Source: Anaerolineales bacterium
GTDB taxonomy: Bacteria > Chloroflexota > Anaerolineae > Anaerolineales > Villigracilaceae
DNA length: 64,000 nucleotides
Assembly: GCA_017985935.1 (NCBI GenBank)
Contig: JAGNWT010000004.1
Span: forward strand, 20,830 to 84,829
Direction of reading: 5' to 3'
Below, one piece after another: positions 27,712-36,685 of the stretch. How positions within the stretch are numbered: position 1 is the stretch's first letter; every line of letters begins with the position of its first letter. The notes under the pieces are model-generated. The model was not told where the DNA came from, did not search any database, and worked only from the letters and a program-made list of their open reading frames with translations. Both the position numbers and the translations under genes were made by a program.

Positions 27712-28793
27712 AGAAAATACGCGCAAGAGACCTGGGGATCCCATTTGAAGGGAACACAGGCACATACAACGCCATCACAGATGTGCCAGGCGTGACCGTT
27801 GGATATGCAACTGTGATCGAAGGACATTCAGCACGGACCGGCGTTACCATTATTCATCCCCGCGGCAAGAGCGACCACACCCCTGTTTATGCAGGGGTGC
27901 ATTCATTCAACGGCAATGGCGAAATGACAGGCGCGGCGTGGATCGAGGAAGGCGGCTTGCTCGAAGGACCGATCGGGATCACGAACTCACACAGCGTGGG
28001 CATTGTGCGTGACACAATCATTGACTGGCAGGTGAAGAATAACGCCATGTACCAGCGCTGGTCACTGCCCGTTGTAGGCGAGACTGCCGATGGGTGGCTG
28101 AACGACATGAACAACTTCCATGTGAAGGAACACCATGTCTTCAAAGCGCTGGACTCAGCAACGAGCGGATTGATCGACGAGGGGAATGTCGGCGGCGGCA
28201 CGGGGATGGTGTGCTACGAATTCAAAGGCGGCACAGGCACTTCGTCGCGAAAACTGCCTGAGAAATTCGGCGGCTGGACGGTGGCCGCCCTGGTGCAATC
28301 CAATTTTGGCAGAAGGCATCAGTTCACGTTGGCGGGTGTGCCTGCCGGCAGGCATCTTCAAGATGGGATACTCTGGCCGCCAGATGGTGAAGATCCCTTC
28401 GCGCCGGAAAGCGGCTCGCTGATCGTCGTCCTTGCAACTGACGCGCCCCTGCTCCCCCATCAACTCAAGCGAGTGGCAAAGCGCGCAACCCTCGGCATGG
28501 CACGGACCGGCAGCATGGGCGGGAACGGTTCAGGAGATATCTTCCTCGCCTTCTCGACCGCCAATCCGCAGGCGGCTTACGGAGACGAGCGGGGAATTTC
28601 GAACATCCAGACCCTCTCCAATGACCACATCGATCCGATCCTTGCCTGCGCCGCCCTCGCTACTGAAGAAGCGATCATCAACTCGATGGTGGCGGCAGAG
28701 TCCATGAAGGGCAACCGGGATATCCAGGTGACGGCTTTACCGCATGATGAAGTGCAAAATATTTTGAGGAAATATAACAGAGCGAGCAAGTAA
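27708..28793 (+). CDS. P1 (DmpA/S58) family N-terminal nucleophile peptidase
   Basis: 361 aa. It matches the DmpA/BapA family (L-aminopeptidase D-esterase; beta-aminopeptidase). Blocks seen are ITDVPGVTVGYATVIEG, GPIGITNSHSVGIVRDTI, DEGNVGGGTGMVCYEFKGG and TGSMGGNGSGDIFLAFSTAN, the last holding the Gly-Ser site where the precursor self-cleaves to free the nucleophile Ser. The family trims N-terminal residues from unusual peptides, including D- and beta-amino acid peptides. It overlaps the ATP-grasp gene by 4 bases; an ABC exporter follows. Confidence 0.9.
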   Translation: MKKIRARDLGIPFEGNTGTYNAITDVPGVTVGYATVIEGHSARTGVTIIHPRGKSDHTPVYAGVHSFNGNGEMTGAAWIEEGGLLEGPIGITNSHSVGIVRDTIIDWQVKNNAMYQRWSLPVVGETADGWLNDMNNFHVKEHHVFKALDSATSGLIDEGNVGGGTGMVCYEFKGGTGTSSRKLPEKFGGWTVAALVQSNFGRRHQFTLAGVPAGRHLQDGILWPPDGEDPFAPESGSLIVVLATDAPLLPHQLKRVAKRATLGMARTGSMGGNGSGDIFLAFSTANPQAAYGDERGISNIQTLSNDHIDPILACAALATEEAIINSMVAAESMKGNRDIQVTALPHDEVQNILRKYNRASK

Positions 28794-28856
28794 AGCCTAC
28801 AACCGTTCCCCCGCAAGTTGCGTAGATAGCCATAGTTAATTCACAAAGGAGTTCCA

Positions 28857-29801
28857 ATGCCCAATATCCTTGAAGTTCAAAACCTTGTCAAAAATTATGG
28901 TGACTTTCGAGCCGTGAAAGGAGTCACTTTCAACATTCAGGAAGGCGAGATCTTCAGCCTGCTTGGTCCCAACGGCGCGGGGAAGACCACGACCATCTCC
29001 ATGCTGTCCACTTTGTACACGCCCACCTCAGGTGATGCAATCATTGGCGGATATTCGATCACGAAAGACCCCATGGCGGTCCGTGGAGTGATCGGAGTTG
29101 TGCCGCAAGACCTTGCGCTTTACGAAGATCTGACCGCCCGCGAAAACCTGATCTTCTGGGGGCAGATGTATAACCTGAGCGGCAAAGCGCTCACTACCCG
29201 GGTGGACGAAGTGCTGGAGCAGATCGGGCTGACCGATAAAGCCAAAGACAGGGTCAAAACTTATTCGGGCGGCATGAAGCGCCGGGTCAACATCGGCGTC
29301 GGACTGCTTCATAAACCTCGATTGCTTTTCATGGATGAGCCCACCGTGGGCATTGACCCACAATCCCGCCGCGCGATCCTCGACACGGTCAAAGACCTGA
29401 ACAAACAAGGCATGACCCTGCTCTATACCACGCACTACATGGAAGAAGCCCAGGAACTCTCCGATCGGGTTGGCATCATCGACCACGGAGAGTTGATCGC
29501 GATCGGCACGCAAAAAGAACTCACACAGCAGGTAGGGCAGGCAGAAACATTGATCCTGCATATCGGCGAGAATGACGACTCCGATGCGCTCGCCGCTTCG
29601 CTCAAAGGGATCCAGGGCGTGCAACAAGCTGAAGGGGTGGAACATGAAGTGTCCATTGTATGTTCTGAAGCCGAAGATGTCCTGGCGGCGGTCGTCACCA
29701 AAGCCAACGAGCGCGGAATCAAGATCCGCTCGATCGATATCCGCGAGCCGAATCTCGAAGCGGTATTCCTGCATCTGACAGGCAGAGCGTTGAGGGATTA
29801 A
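28857..29801 (+). CDS. ABC transporter ATP-binding protein (ABC-2 exporter type)
   Basis: 314 aa. Walker A GPNGAGKTTT, Q-loop region VPQDLALYEDLT, signature YSGGMKRRVNIG, Walker B LLFMDEPTVGIDPQSRR, H-loop YTTHYMEEAQ. The C-terminal about 80 residues form the extension typical of drug/lipid exporters (DrrA/NatA-like). It works with the two permeases that follow. AAAGGAG lies 5-6 bases before the ATG. Confidence 0.95.
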   Translation: MPNILEVQNLVKNYGDFRAVKGVTFNIQEGEIFSLLGPNGAGKTTTISMLSTLYTPTSGDAIIGGYSITKDPMAVRGVIGVVPQDLALYEDLTARENLIFWGQMYNLSGKALTTRVDEVLEQIGLTDKAKDRVKTYSGGMKRRVNIGVGLLHKPRLLFMDEPTVGIDPQSRRAILDTVKDLNKQGMTLLYTTHYMEEAQELSDRVGIIDHGELIAIGTQKELTQQVGQAETLILHIGENDDSDALAASLKGIQGVQQAEGVEHEVSIVCSEAEDVLAAVVTKANERGIKIRSIDIREPNLEAVFLHLTGRALRD

Positions 29802-29804
29802 CCC

Positions 29805-31082
29805 ATGCTCAAAACTTTTCTCATCGGCATTAAAGACTTGCGTCTCGCTTTTCGCGACCGAGCCGCGCTTATTCTCATGCTTGCCGCGCCCTTCGTACTG
29901 ACCCTTGGGCTGGGTCTGGTCACCGGGCGTTTCAGCGGCAACAACAGCAACGGACTTTCAGATATTCCCGTCATCATCATCAATCTGGATAACGATCAAC
30001 TTGGTAACGCATTAGTGGATACTTTTCAATCGGCAGACCTTGCAGATCTGGTCGAGCCGGTCATAGAAACAGATGTGAACGCGGCGCGAAAATCCATTGA
30101 CGAAGACAAAGCCGCAGCGGTCGTCATCATCCCTGAAGGCTTCACAAAAAACATCATGCCGCAGCGTGGAGATTTCACAAATCAAGCTCAAGCGAATGCC
30201 GAACCGTTGAAGATCGAGATCTACGCCAACCCATCCCGCTCTACCGGAGCGGGCATCATCAAAGCCATTGTGGATGAATTCCTCAGCCGTGTGGAAGAAG
30301 GACGTGTGAGCGGAACAACAACCATCGTTCAACTCATGATCAGCCAGCAGCTCACCCCCGAGCAGGCAGAGGAAGCGGGGCTCGCCATGTCGGAACGGCT
30401 GCAAGACTCTTCATCCAATATGACCGATACACTCGCGATCAAACTTAATTCATCCACCTCCAGCGGTGAGCAGGTTGAGTTCGACATTCTGGCATACATC
30501 GCCCCGGGCATGGCGTTGATGTTTCTGATGTACACCGTCAGCTATGGCGGGCGCTCGATCCTTGCCGAGAAATCACAAGGCACGTTGCCTCGCTTGCTGG
30601 TCACCCCCACCAACTCCACACAAATATTGGGCGGCAAGGTCTTCGGAATTTTTCTTACAGGTGCGGCTCAAATGTTGATCCTCATTGGCGCATCGTCCAT
30701 GTTCTTTCAACTGAAATGGGGCGACACACTGGGCGTGGTGATGCTCGTGCTCGCGGCGGTCTTCGGCGCAACCGGTTGGGGCATGCTGATCACAGCGCTT
30801 GCCCGCACACCAAGTCAGGTGGCGAGTGTGGGATCGGCAGTCATGCTGATCTTCGGTATTCTTGGCGGAAGTTTCATCAGCCTGGATCAAATGCCGCCCC
30901 TCGTGCAAACGATCAGCAAGATCACGCCGAACGCCTGGGCATTGGATGGTTTCACGACACTTGGGCTGGGCGGCACCTTGGCGGATCTTTCCGCGCCGAT
31001 CACTGCCCTGCTTTCGATGGGTCTTGTTTTGTTCCTGGCTTCTGTCCTGCTCTTTGGCAGGAAGAATCTGGCGCAGAAGTAG
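29805..31082 (+). CDS. ABC-2 type permease
   Basis: 425 aa. An N-terminal helix (about 20-40) precedes a large extracytoplasmic domain (about 45-225) and a C-terminal block of five membrane helices (about 230-420), the YhgE/NodJ-like ABC-2 layout. It starts 3 bases after the ATPase gene. With the next permease it forms a heterodimeric exporter; the substrate is unknown. The conserved membrane-entry motif region is YGGRSILAEKSQGTLPRLLV. Confidence 0.9.
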   Translation: MLKTFLIGIKDLRLAFRDRAALILMLAAPFVLTLGLGLVTGRFSGNNSNGLSDIPVIIINLDNDQLGNALVDTFQSADLADLVEPVIETDVNAARKSIDEDKAAAVVIIPEGFTKNIMPQRGDFTNQAQANAEPLKIEIYANPSRSTGAGIIKAIVDEFLSRVEEGRVSGTTTIVQLMISQQLTPEQAEEAGLAMSERLQDSSSNMTDTLAIKLNSSTSSGEQVEFDILAYIAPGMALMFLMYTVSYGGRSILAEKSQGTLPRLLVTPTNSTQILGGKVFGIFLTGAAQMLILIGASSMFFQLKWGDTLGVVMLVLAAVFGATGWGMLITALARTPSQVASVGSAVMLIFGILGGSFISLDQMPPLVQTISKITPNAWALDGFTTLGLGGTLADLSAPITALLSMGLVLFLASVLLFGRKNLAQK

Positions 31083-31092
31083 GGATGTTGAT

Positions 31093-32292
31093 ATGAGAAA
31101 AATTTTTGCCATCGCATGGAAAGACGCCATTGTCCGATTTGCAAGTTCATCGGAGCTGATCTTCTTCATCATCCTGCCGCTCGTATTCACCTTCCTCGTC
31201 TCAGGCGGAACGCCCCCCAAAGAAGGCATCGATGACCGGGTGCGGATCGTGGTCGTGGATCAAGCCAACAGCACGATCTCAAAGGGCATCATCGCTGAAC
31301 TCGATCGTTCGACCGCGGTCAGAACGGAAGCGTATCCGCTGGCAGAGGCTGAAGATCTACTGGACTCACGAAGAGCGAGCGTTGTTTTGATCCTACCTGC
31401 CAATCTGGATATACAGTCCATTCAAGATGGGACCGCGCAAGTGGATTTCCGTCAGCTGCCAAACAATCTGGATGCCACCATCGCAGAACGCTCGGTGCAG
31501 ACAGCCATCCGGAGTGTGAGCAGCGCCCTGAATGCCGCCAATAACTCCGTCAAAGAAGCGGAGATAAAAAAGCCTTTTGCCTCTGACGCAGAACGGCAGG
31601 CATATTTTGATGCTTCACTGGAATTGGCACAATCCATACAAAAAGACTCACCAGAGCGAGTGAATGTCATCGAAGGCTCAACCCCAGATAAGATCGATTA
31701 CGATCCGCGGGCGAATGCATCGGCTGGACAACTGATCACCTGGGTCTTCATCCCGCTCTTTGGCATCTCTGCCCTGTTCGCCTATGAAAGACAACAAGGG
31801 ACCTTGCGCCGCATCCTGACCACCCCCACCAGCAAAGCTGTATTTTTGCTCGGCACGATCTCAGGTCAGGTGGTGATGGCGCTCGTGCAGATGTCCTTGC
31901 TGATCCTGTTCGCCATCTTCGTGATGAAGTTGAGTTGGGGAAACGATCCGCTCGCGTTGTTTGTCATCCTCACCGCTGCAGCGTTGGCGGCTGGCGCGAT
32001 CGGCACTTCAATGGGCACATTCATCAAGACAGAAGGTCAAGCCAGTGGATTAAGCATCATGATGGGAATGGTTATGTCGCTTCTTGGAGGATGTTGGTAT
32101 CCGCTGGAACTATTCCCCTCCGTGGTTCAGAACATTGTCAAGGTCCTTCCCACCACCTGGGCAATGCAAGGGCTGCTCGATCTGGCGCTGCGAGGCGGAG
32201 GACTGATGCAGATCCTGCCGGAAACCGGGGTCCTACTTGGTTTCGCAGCAGTGTTCTTCAGCATTGGCGTCATGAGGTTTAGGTACGAATAA
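31093..32292 (+). CDS. ABC-2 type permease (second subunit)
   Basis: 399 aa from ATG 31093; the frame is open further upstream but overlaps the first permease. Same layout as its neighbour: one N-terminal helix (about 20-40), an extracytoplasmic domain (about 45-205) and a C-terminal membrane block with FAYERQQGTLRRILTTPTSK. It ends at a strong terminator. The ATPase-permease-permease trio is a complete exporter. It probably exports a lipid, drug or peptide; this is inferred from fold only. Confidence 0.9.
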   Translation: MRKIFAIAWKDAIVRFASSSELIFFIILPLVFTFLVSGGTPPKEGIDDRVRIVVVDQANSTISKGIIAELDRSTAVRTEAYPLAEAEDLLDSRRASVVLILPANLDIQSIQDGTAQVDFRQLPNNLDATIAERSVQTAIRSVSSALNAANNSVKEAEIKKPFASDAERQAYFDASLELAQSIQKDSPERVNVIEGSTPDKIDYDPRANASAGQLITWVFIPLFGISALFAYERQQGTLRRILTTPTSKAVFLLGTISGQVVMALVQMSLLILFAIFVMKLSWGNDPLALFVILTAAALAAGAIGTSMGTFIKTEGQASGLSIMMGMVMSLLGGCWYPLELFPSVVQNIVKVLPTTWAMQGLLDLALRGGGLMQILPETGVLLGFAAVFFSIGVMRFRYE

Positions 32293-32296
32293 TTTA

Positions 32297-32340
32297 CAAA
32301 AAAAGACAGCGACCGGGAAGTTCGGTCGCTGTCTTTTTTT
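32297..32340. terminator. Bidirectional rho-independent terminator
   Basis: GACAGCGACCG / CGGTCGCTGTC stem with 7-base loop, A-tract and T-tract on either side. Confidence 0.9.
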
Positions 32341-32349
32341 AATTTCTTC

Positions 32350-32877
32350 CTACTTTACCATTCCAACTTTTACATTCACATTCAATTTATCGCCGATCTC
32401 TTCAAGCGCGTCACTCCAAACATGGAAGTTCAGCTTGGGCGGAACAAGCACAACGCCCTTCATCATGAACAGCGGTGTGCCGCTCATGGGTGCAGGAGCC
32501 GAACTGGTATCCATGCTTTCGATGTTGATGCCCTGTGTGGCGAGGTGATGCGAAATATCGTGGATGATCCCTTCGTGGTCTGCGCCTGTAACTTCGATCT
32601 CATATGGCAGCCAGCCCGCGTATTTCTTTGAGTCATCCTGGGTTTGCAACAGGGTGATCTGATACCCTTCGCCGCGCAAGCCTTGAAAATCCTGCTCAAG
32701 GGCCGCGAACTGCGCATCTGCGATGGTGACGAGCATCAGCATGGCAAATTCGCCGCCCAACCGGGTCATACGGCTGGACTCCACGTTGCCGCCACGATTG
32801 GCGATCACGCTGGTAACGCTGTCAACAATTCCAATTTTGTCACGGCCAGTCAAGGTCAATACGATATTCTTCGACAT
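32350..32877 (-). CDS. Double ACT-domain protein (GcvR-like)
   Basis: 175 aa made of two ACT domains: about 1-85 (LTLTGRDKIGIVDSVTSVIA) and about 90-175 (VTGADHEGIIHDISHHLATQ). This is the architecture of glycine-cleavage regulator GcvR and related amino-acid-responsive proteins. No DNA-binding domain or enzyme is fused, so it presumably acts through a partner protein. RBS AGGAG precedes the ATG; a minus-strand TATACT lies upstream. The ligand is unknown. Confidence 0.85.
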   Translation of the reverse strand: MSKNIVLTLTGRDKIGIVDSVTSVIANRGGNVESSRMTRLGGEFAMLMLVTIADAQFAALEQDFQGLRGEGYQITLLQTQDDSKKYAGWLPYEIEVTGADHEGIIHDISHHLATQGINIESMDTSSAPAPMSGTPLFMMKGVVLVPPKLNFHVWSDALEEIGDKLNVNVKVGMVK

Positions 32878-32937
32878 GAGAAGCTCCTGTTCATCGGATC
32901 TTGATTGTGAAATGATACACAGAGTATAGCATAAGAG

Positions 32938-34572
32938 CTAAATTTTTCTACCCTTTTCAAGGTACTCACTGTAGCCGCCTTGATAACCGCTCAGGCTGCC
33001 ATCTTCGATGACGAGCAATCTCTCCACGGTGCGGTCGAGGAAGTAACGGTCATGCGAAATGACCAGCACCGTACCTTCAAATTCCTCCAGGGCTTGCTCA
33101 AGCACTTCGGCAGAAGCGATATCAAGGTTGTTGGTGGGTTCATCCAGCAACAGAAAATTCGCGCCTGAAAGAACCACCAGCGCAAGCTGCAATCGACTGC
33201 GCTCGCCACCCGAAAGTTCACCAATCTTCTGCGAGACTTGTTTATAGGTGAAGAGATAATGCAGCAGGAAAGCGGTCGCTCTTGATTCGCTCATTTCACC
33301 CGCGTAGCGGACCGCATCCACCACGGTCTGATTGAAATCAAGCGTCTCATGTTCCTGCGCGTAATGCCCAATGGAAATGCTCGGACCGATCTTGATCTCT
33401 CCCGTATCAGGCTGTTCCTGCCCGAGGATCATTTTCAGCAGCACAGACTTTCCCGCGCCGTTCGCGCCGATCAACCCGACCCGCTCTCCATGCCAGATGG
33501 TTTCGTTGAGATTCGCAAAGACTTGCTTTGAGCCAAAAGATTTTGAAACATCTGCCAGTTCAAGCACTTTATTCGAGCCGCGCCAGCCGCTAAGGCGAAG
33601 TTCCATGCGTTTGCGCTCGGTGACGGGTTTCTCGACCTTTTCCATTTTATCCAGCCGCTTTTGCATGGTCTTGGCTTTGGCGGCAAATTTTTCGTTGTCG
33701 TAGATCTTACCCCAAATGGCAAAGCGTTTAATGGCGATCTGCATGCGCGTGATCTCATGCTGCTGGGCGCGGAACAATTCCTCCTGCCGCGCGAGCCGCA
33801 TCTCTTTATCCGCAATGAAAGAGGAATAGTCTCCCTCATACAAGGTCAACTTTCCATCTTCCAACTCTGCAATATGGGTCACAGCCGCATCAAGCAGATA
33901 ACGATCATGCGAAATGAGCACCACCGTCCCTTCGTACTCGCGGATGAGTTTTTCGAGAAAGACCTTGCCCGGCAGGTCGAGATGATTATCGGGTTCATCA
34001 AGCAGAAGAATATCCGGGCGGACCAGAAGCAAGCGCGCCAGCCCAACCAGTTTTTTCTGCCCGCCGCTCAACACCGACAGAGGCTTGGTCAATTCACTTT
34101 GAGCGAGTCCCAGCCCAAGCAGGAGTCCGCGCACACGCTCTGGATAGGAGTCTCCGCCGAGGGAGTGATACTCCTCGATCAGCGTGTGCTGCTGTTCAAG
34201 CGCGCGCTGCAGTTTACGGTCATCACCATAGACTGCGGGATCACCCAAACTATTTTCCACCCGCTCCAATTCCGCATGGACTTCAGCCACGCGCGGGTTG
34301 CCCGCGAGCGCGGCATCAAAAGCTGTCAGCGAAGAATCAAGCTCGGGTTGTTGAGACAGATATCCCGTTGTGATGAGGCGGGCGCGGGTGATGTTCCCGC
34401 CCATTTCGGGAGAATGCTCGCCTTCGATCAGTTTGAATAGCGAGGACTTCCCCGCGCCGTTCGCACCGATCAGACCGATCTTCTGCCCGCGCTGGATTTC
34501 CCAATTGAGATTTTCAAAGATGCGTTTTGCACCGAGGATCAAAGTGATATTTGCAAGTTGAATTTGGACCAT
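32938..34572 (-). CDS. ABC-F family ATPase
   Basis: 544 aa with two ABC cassettes and no membrane segment. First: Walker A GANGAGKSSLF, signature LSGGQKKLVGLARLL, Walker B ILLLDEPDNHLD. Linker (P-site tRNA interaction motif) at about 230-320, with many Arg/Lys. Second: GANGAGKSVLLK, LSGGERSRLQLALVV, FLLLDEPTNNLDI. ABC-F proteins act on the ribosome (EttA/Uup type translation factors or antibiotic resistance). No resistance context is present, so a housekeeping role is more likely. Confidence 0.93.
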   Translation of the reverse strand: MVQIQLANITLILGAKRIFENLNWEIQRGQKIGLIGANGAGKSSLFKLIEGEHSPEMGGNITRARLITTGYLSQQPELDSSLTAFDAALAGNPRVAEVHAELERVENSLGDPAVYGDDRKLQRALEQQHTLIEEYHSLGGDSYPERVRGLLLGLGLAQSELTKPLSVLSGGQKKLVGLARLLLVRPDILLLDEPDNHLDLPGKVFLEKLIREYEGTVVLISHDRYLLDAAVTHIAELEDGKLTLYEGDYSSFIADKEMRLARQEELFRAQQHEITRMQIAIKRFAIWGKIYDNEKFAAKAKTMQKRLDKMEKVEKPVTERKRMELRLSGWRGSNKVLELADVSKSFGSKQVFANLNETIWHGERVGLIGANGAGKSVLLKMILGQEQPDTGEIKIGPSISIGHYAQEHETLDFNQTVVDAVRYAGEMSESRATAFLLHYLFTYKQVSQKIGELSGGERSRLQLALVVLSGANFLLLDEPTNNLDIASAEVLEQALEEFEGTVLVISHDRYFLDRTVERLLVIEDGSLSGYQGGYSEYLEKGRKI

Positions 34573-34597
34573 TGTTGTTTTCCGTAGTTAAATTAAA

Positions 34598-34621
34598 ACG
34601 CCGCAGAGCAACCTGCGGCGT
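34598..34621 (-). terminator. Minus-strand terminator after a small ORF
   Basis: ACGCCGCAG / CTGCGGCGT stem, 6-base loop, followed on the minus strand by TTTTAATTT. It lies 21 bases after the stop of the 31-codon ORF. Confidence 0.75.
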
Positions 34622-34641
34622 GTGAAAGTTGACGAGTGCTT

Positions 34642-34737
34642 TCAGCGTACAGGCGCGATTCCAGAAGGCTCATTGAAAATGAAGCCGCGCACACCGATGA
34701 TAAGCGGGGATTTGCCTGCACGAAATTCGTAGATCAT
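34642..34737 (-). CDS. Candidate leaderless 31-aa small protein
   Basis: 31-codon ORF beginning MIYEFRAGKSPLIIG and ending GIAPVR. It has a complete transcription unit of its own: a TATAAT box (34750-34745) 7 bases before the ATG and an intrinsic terminator 21 bases after the stop. The peptide has no signal sequence. The N-terminus resembles the first strand of N-formylglutamate-amidohydrolase-like proteins, so it could be the remnant of a larger gene. A functional small protein and a residual fragment are both possible. Confidence 0.4.
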   Translation of the reverse strand: MIYEFRAGKSPLIIGVRGFIFNEPSGIAPVR

Positions 34738-34744
34738 GGGCGAG

Positions 34745-34750
34745 ATTATA
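34745..34750 (-). promoter_or_regulatory. -10 box, leaderless promoter of the small ORF
   Basis: TATAAT on the minus strand, located just past the stop of the NYN gene and ending 7 bases before the small ORF ATG. Confidence 0.45.
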
Positions 34751-34756
34751 ACTGAT

Positions 34757-35800
34757 TTATTCCACTGCGATCAGATCCGCGATGTGATCGATCACCTTCG
34801 GACTGCGGACACCACCATACAGTAACAGCGCTGCGACATCTTTATCGAGCCGATCCGCCGCGCCGAGGGCGTTGACCAAAATCTGCAAGATCTTTCCATC
34901 GCACATATCAAGCAGGTCAGCAGCGCTGCGCACAGATTCGGGCAGGGTCATTTTTCGATTCCAAATGCGCTCGGTGGTGTCACTGTCGAACACAAAACAG
35001 AAAGTATGAAAGAGTTGATGCGCCACATCCAGCACCAGTTGAGATTCCACTTTTGGAGTTGCAGCCTCAAAATAGGTCTCGGCGAATTCCTTCAATTGAT
35101 TGAAAGAAAATTCGGGATGGTTCTTGACGATCTCATACAATTTGTAGATGACCAGCGGACGCTGAACCGATGGGGTGATGCGGATCTTGTTCGAGGCGAG
35201 CAGGTTGGAATATTGCTCAAGTTTGCCTTCGGGCGTGGTCGCCATCGCCACCAGTGGGCGCGGAGGCGCACTCCCCTGTTGTTTCGGCGCGGGCGGATTT
35301 TGATTTTGGGTGTTCTTTTTGACCTTGCTCACGCCGGGCAACTTATCGTAAAAAATAAATTTGTCGCACGCACTGACGAGAAACTCTGAACTCGTGCCGG
35401 TCACTCCCATGCCTACCACGTTCTTGCCGTAGGAACGAAGCCGATGCACGAGATCGATGAAATCCCTGTCGCCTGTCACAAGCAAGACATGGCTGAAATT
35501 ATTCTGTTCGCCATGAAGCAATTCCATGATATCGATCACAATGCGGATATCGGCTGCATTTTTTCCACGCCGGCTGTTGACATGGACCAACTCCACGCCG
35601 AGGCTCATCAATGCACGCTGCTTCGCCGAAGCTTCAGCCCAGTCTGCATAGGCGCGGCGCAGCACCACCCGACCGAACTGCGAGGCGTTTTGCAGAACCT
35701 TCGCCCAATCTACATCAGCGCCTTTACCGAGCGCATCTTCCACACTCATTTCCAGATTGTCGTAATCTATGAATACTGCTACTTGTGCATCCTGTCCCAT
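34757..35800 (-). CDS. NYN-domain (PIN-like) ribonuclease-type protein
   Basis: 347 aa from the ATG at 35800 (RBS GGGAG). The NYN/LabA-DUF88 domain spans about 1-160. It has the acidic residues of the PIN-like active site: FIDYDNLEMS, a central KNAADIRIVIDIMEL and LLVTGDRDFIDLVHRLRSYG. A Pro/Gln-rich linker (about 170-195) leads to a C-terminal helical region (about 205-347), possibly related to the LOTUS/OST-HTH RNA-binding fold; that assignment is tentative. Members are metal-dependent nucleases of uncertain RNA targets. A TATACT box lies upstream. Confidence 0.85.
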   Translation of the reverse strand: MGQDAQVAVFIDYDNLEMSVEDALGKGADVDWAKVLQNASQFGRVVLRRAYADWAEASAKQRALMSLGVELVHVNSRRGKNAADIRIVIDIMELLHGEQNNFSHVLLVTGDRDFIDLVHRLRSYGKNVVGMGVTGTSSEFLVSACDKFIFYDKLPGVSKVKKNTQNQNPPAPKQQGSAPPRPLVAMATTPEGKLEQYSNLLASNKIRITPSVQRPLVIYKLYEIVKNHPEFSFNQLKEFAETYFEAATPKVESQLVLDVAHQLFHTFCFVFDSDTTERIWNRKMTLPESVRSAADLLDMCDGKILQILVNALGAADRLDKDVAALLLYGGVRSPKVIDHIADLIAVE

Positions 35801-35863
35801 AGAAGTCTCCCAAATTTTAAAAAAGTATAGCATAGGCAAAACAATCTGTGGCAAAATAAGAAC

Positions 35864-36685
35864 ATGACAGAATTATTGCGCACTTTAAGTCAATCGTCCC
35901 TGCAGGACTACCATGATTGCCCGCGCCGATTCGAGCTGCGATATCTACAACGGCTGGCGTATCCCGCCATTGAGACCGAGCCCGCGATCGAAAACGAACA
36001 ACACCAAAAAGAAGGCGAATATTTTCACCGCCTCATCCAACAACACCTGATCGGCATTCCCGCAGGTCAGGTTGCGAGGCTGGCAAACACCGAGAATCTG
36101 CAAAGATGGTGGGAGAACTACACCGGCGATAAAGAACTTTCCGGGCTCGGCGATCCCTCAGCCCTGCACACCGAGCTGTCACTTTCTGCGCCGCTCGGAA
36201 AATACCGCCTCGTGGCAAAGTATGATCTGATCGCGGTCGGCAGGGATAAGGTCACGATCTTCGATTGGAAGACCTATCGAAAACGTCCAAAGAACGAATG
36301 GATGCTCATCCGCTGGCAGACGCGCATCTATCGTGCGCTGCTCGTCCAAGCCGGGATGCACCTCAACGGCGGCAAGCCTTTCACGCCCGAGCAAGTAGAG
36401 ATGATCTACTGGTACGCAGACTTCCCCGCTGAGCCGGCACGATTCACTTATCAGGCGGATCAATTCAAAAGGGACTGGGATGCCCTCAATAGGCTGGCGG
36501 AGGAGATCGCTTCCGCATCCAACTTCCCGCTCACGGATGAAGTCTCGAAGTGCAGTTACTGCCCTTATCGCTCGTACTGCAACCGCGGAGTCCGAGCGGG
36601 AGATGCAGCCGATGCTGAACTGGAAACAGAAGCCGAAGAATTATTCGACATCAATTTTGAGCAGGTCGGCGAGATCGCGTTCTAG
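35864..36685 (+). CDS. PD-(D/E)XK nuclease family protein with Fe-S cysteines
   Basis: 273 aa. It begins with LSQSSLQDYHDCPRRFELRY, the N-terminal helix and first Cys of the AddB/Cas4-like group. The core residues are an upstream acidic residue (AKYDLIAV) and IFDWKTYRK, giving D-x-K. The C-terminal cluster CSYCPYRSYCNR supplies the other Fe-S ligands. It is likely a single-strand-specific exonuclease. There is no helicase or Cas gene nearby. Its stop overlaps the convergent NAGPA-like gene by 4 bases. Confidence 0.85.
   Translation: MTELLRTLSQSSLQDYHDCPRRFELRYLQRLAYPAIETEPAIENEQHQKEGEYFHRLIQQHLIGIPAGQVARLANTENLQRWWENYTGDKELSGLGDPSALHTELSLSAPLGKYRLVAKYDLIAVGRDKVTIFDWKTYRKRPKNEWMLIRWQTRIYRALLVQAGMHLNGGKPFTPEQVEMIYWYADFPAEPARFTYQADQFKRDWDALNRLAEEIASASNFPLTDEVSKCSYCPYRSYCNRGVRAGDAADAELETEAEELFDINFEQVGEIAF

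Noticed and set aside
36682..36685. Overlapping stop codons of two convergent genes as a possible frameshift or fusion
   Set aside because: Both genes end normally with complete C-terminal motifs; it is only compact packing.
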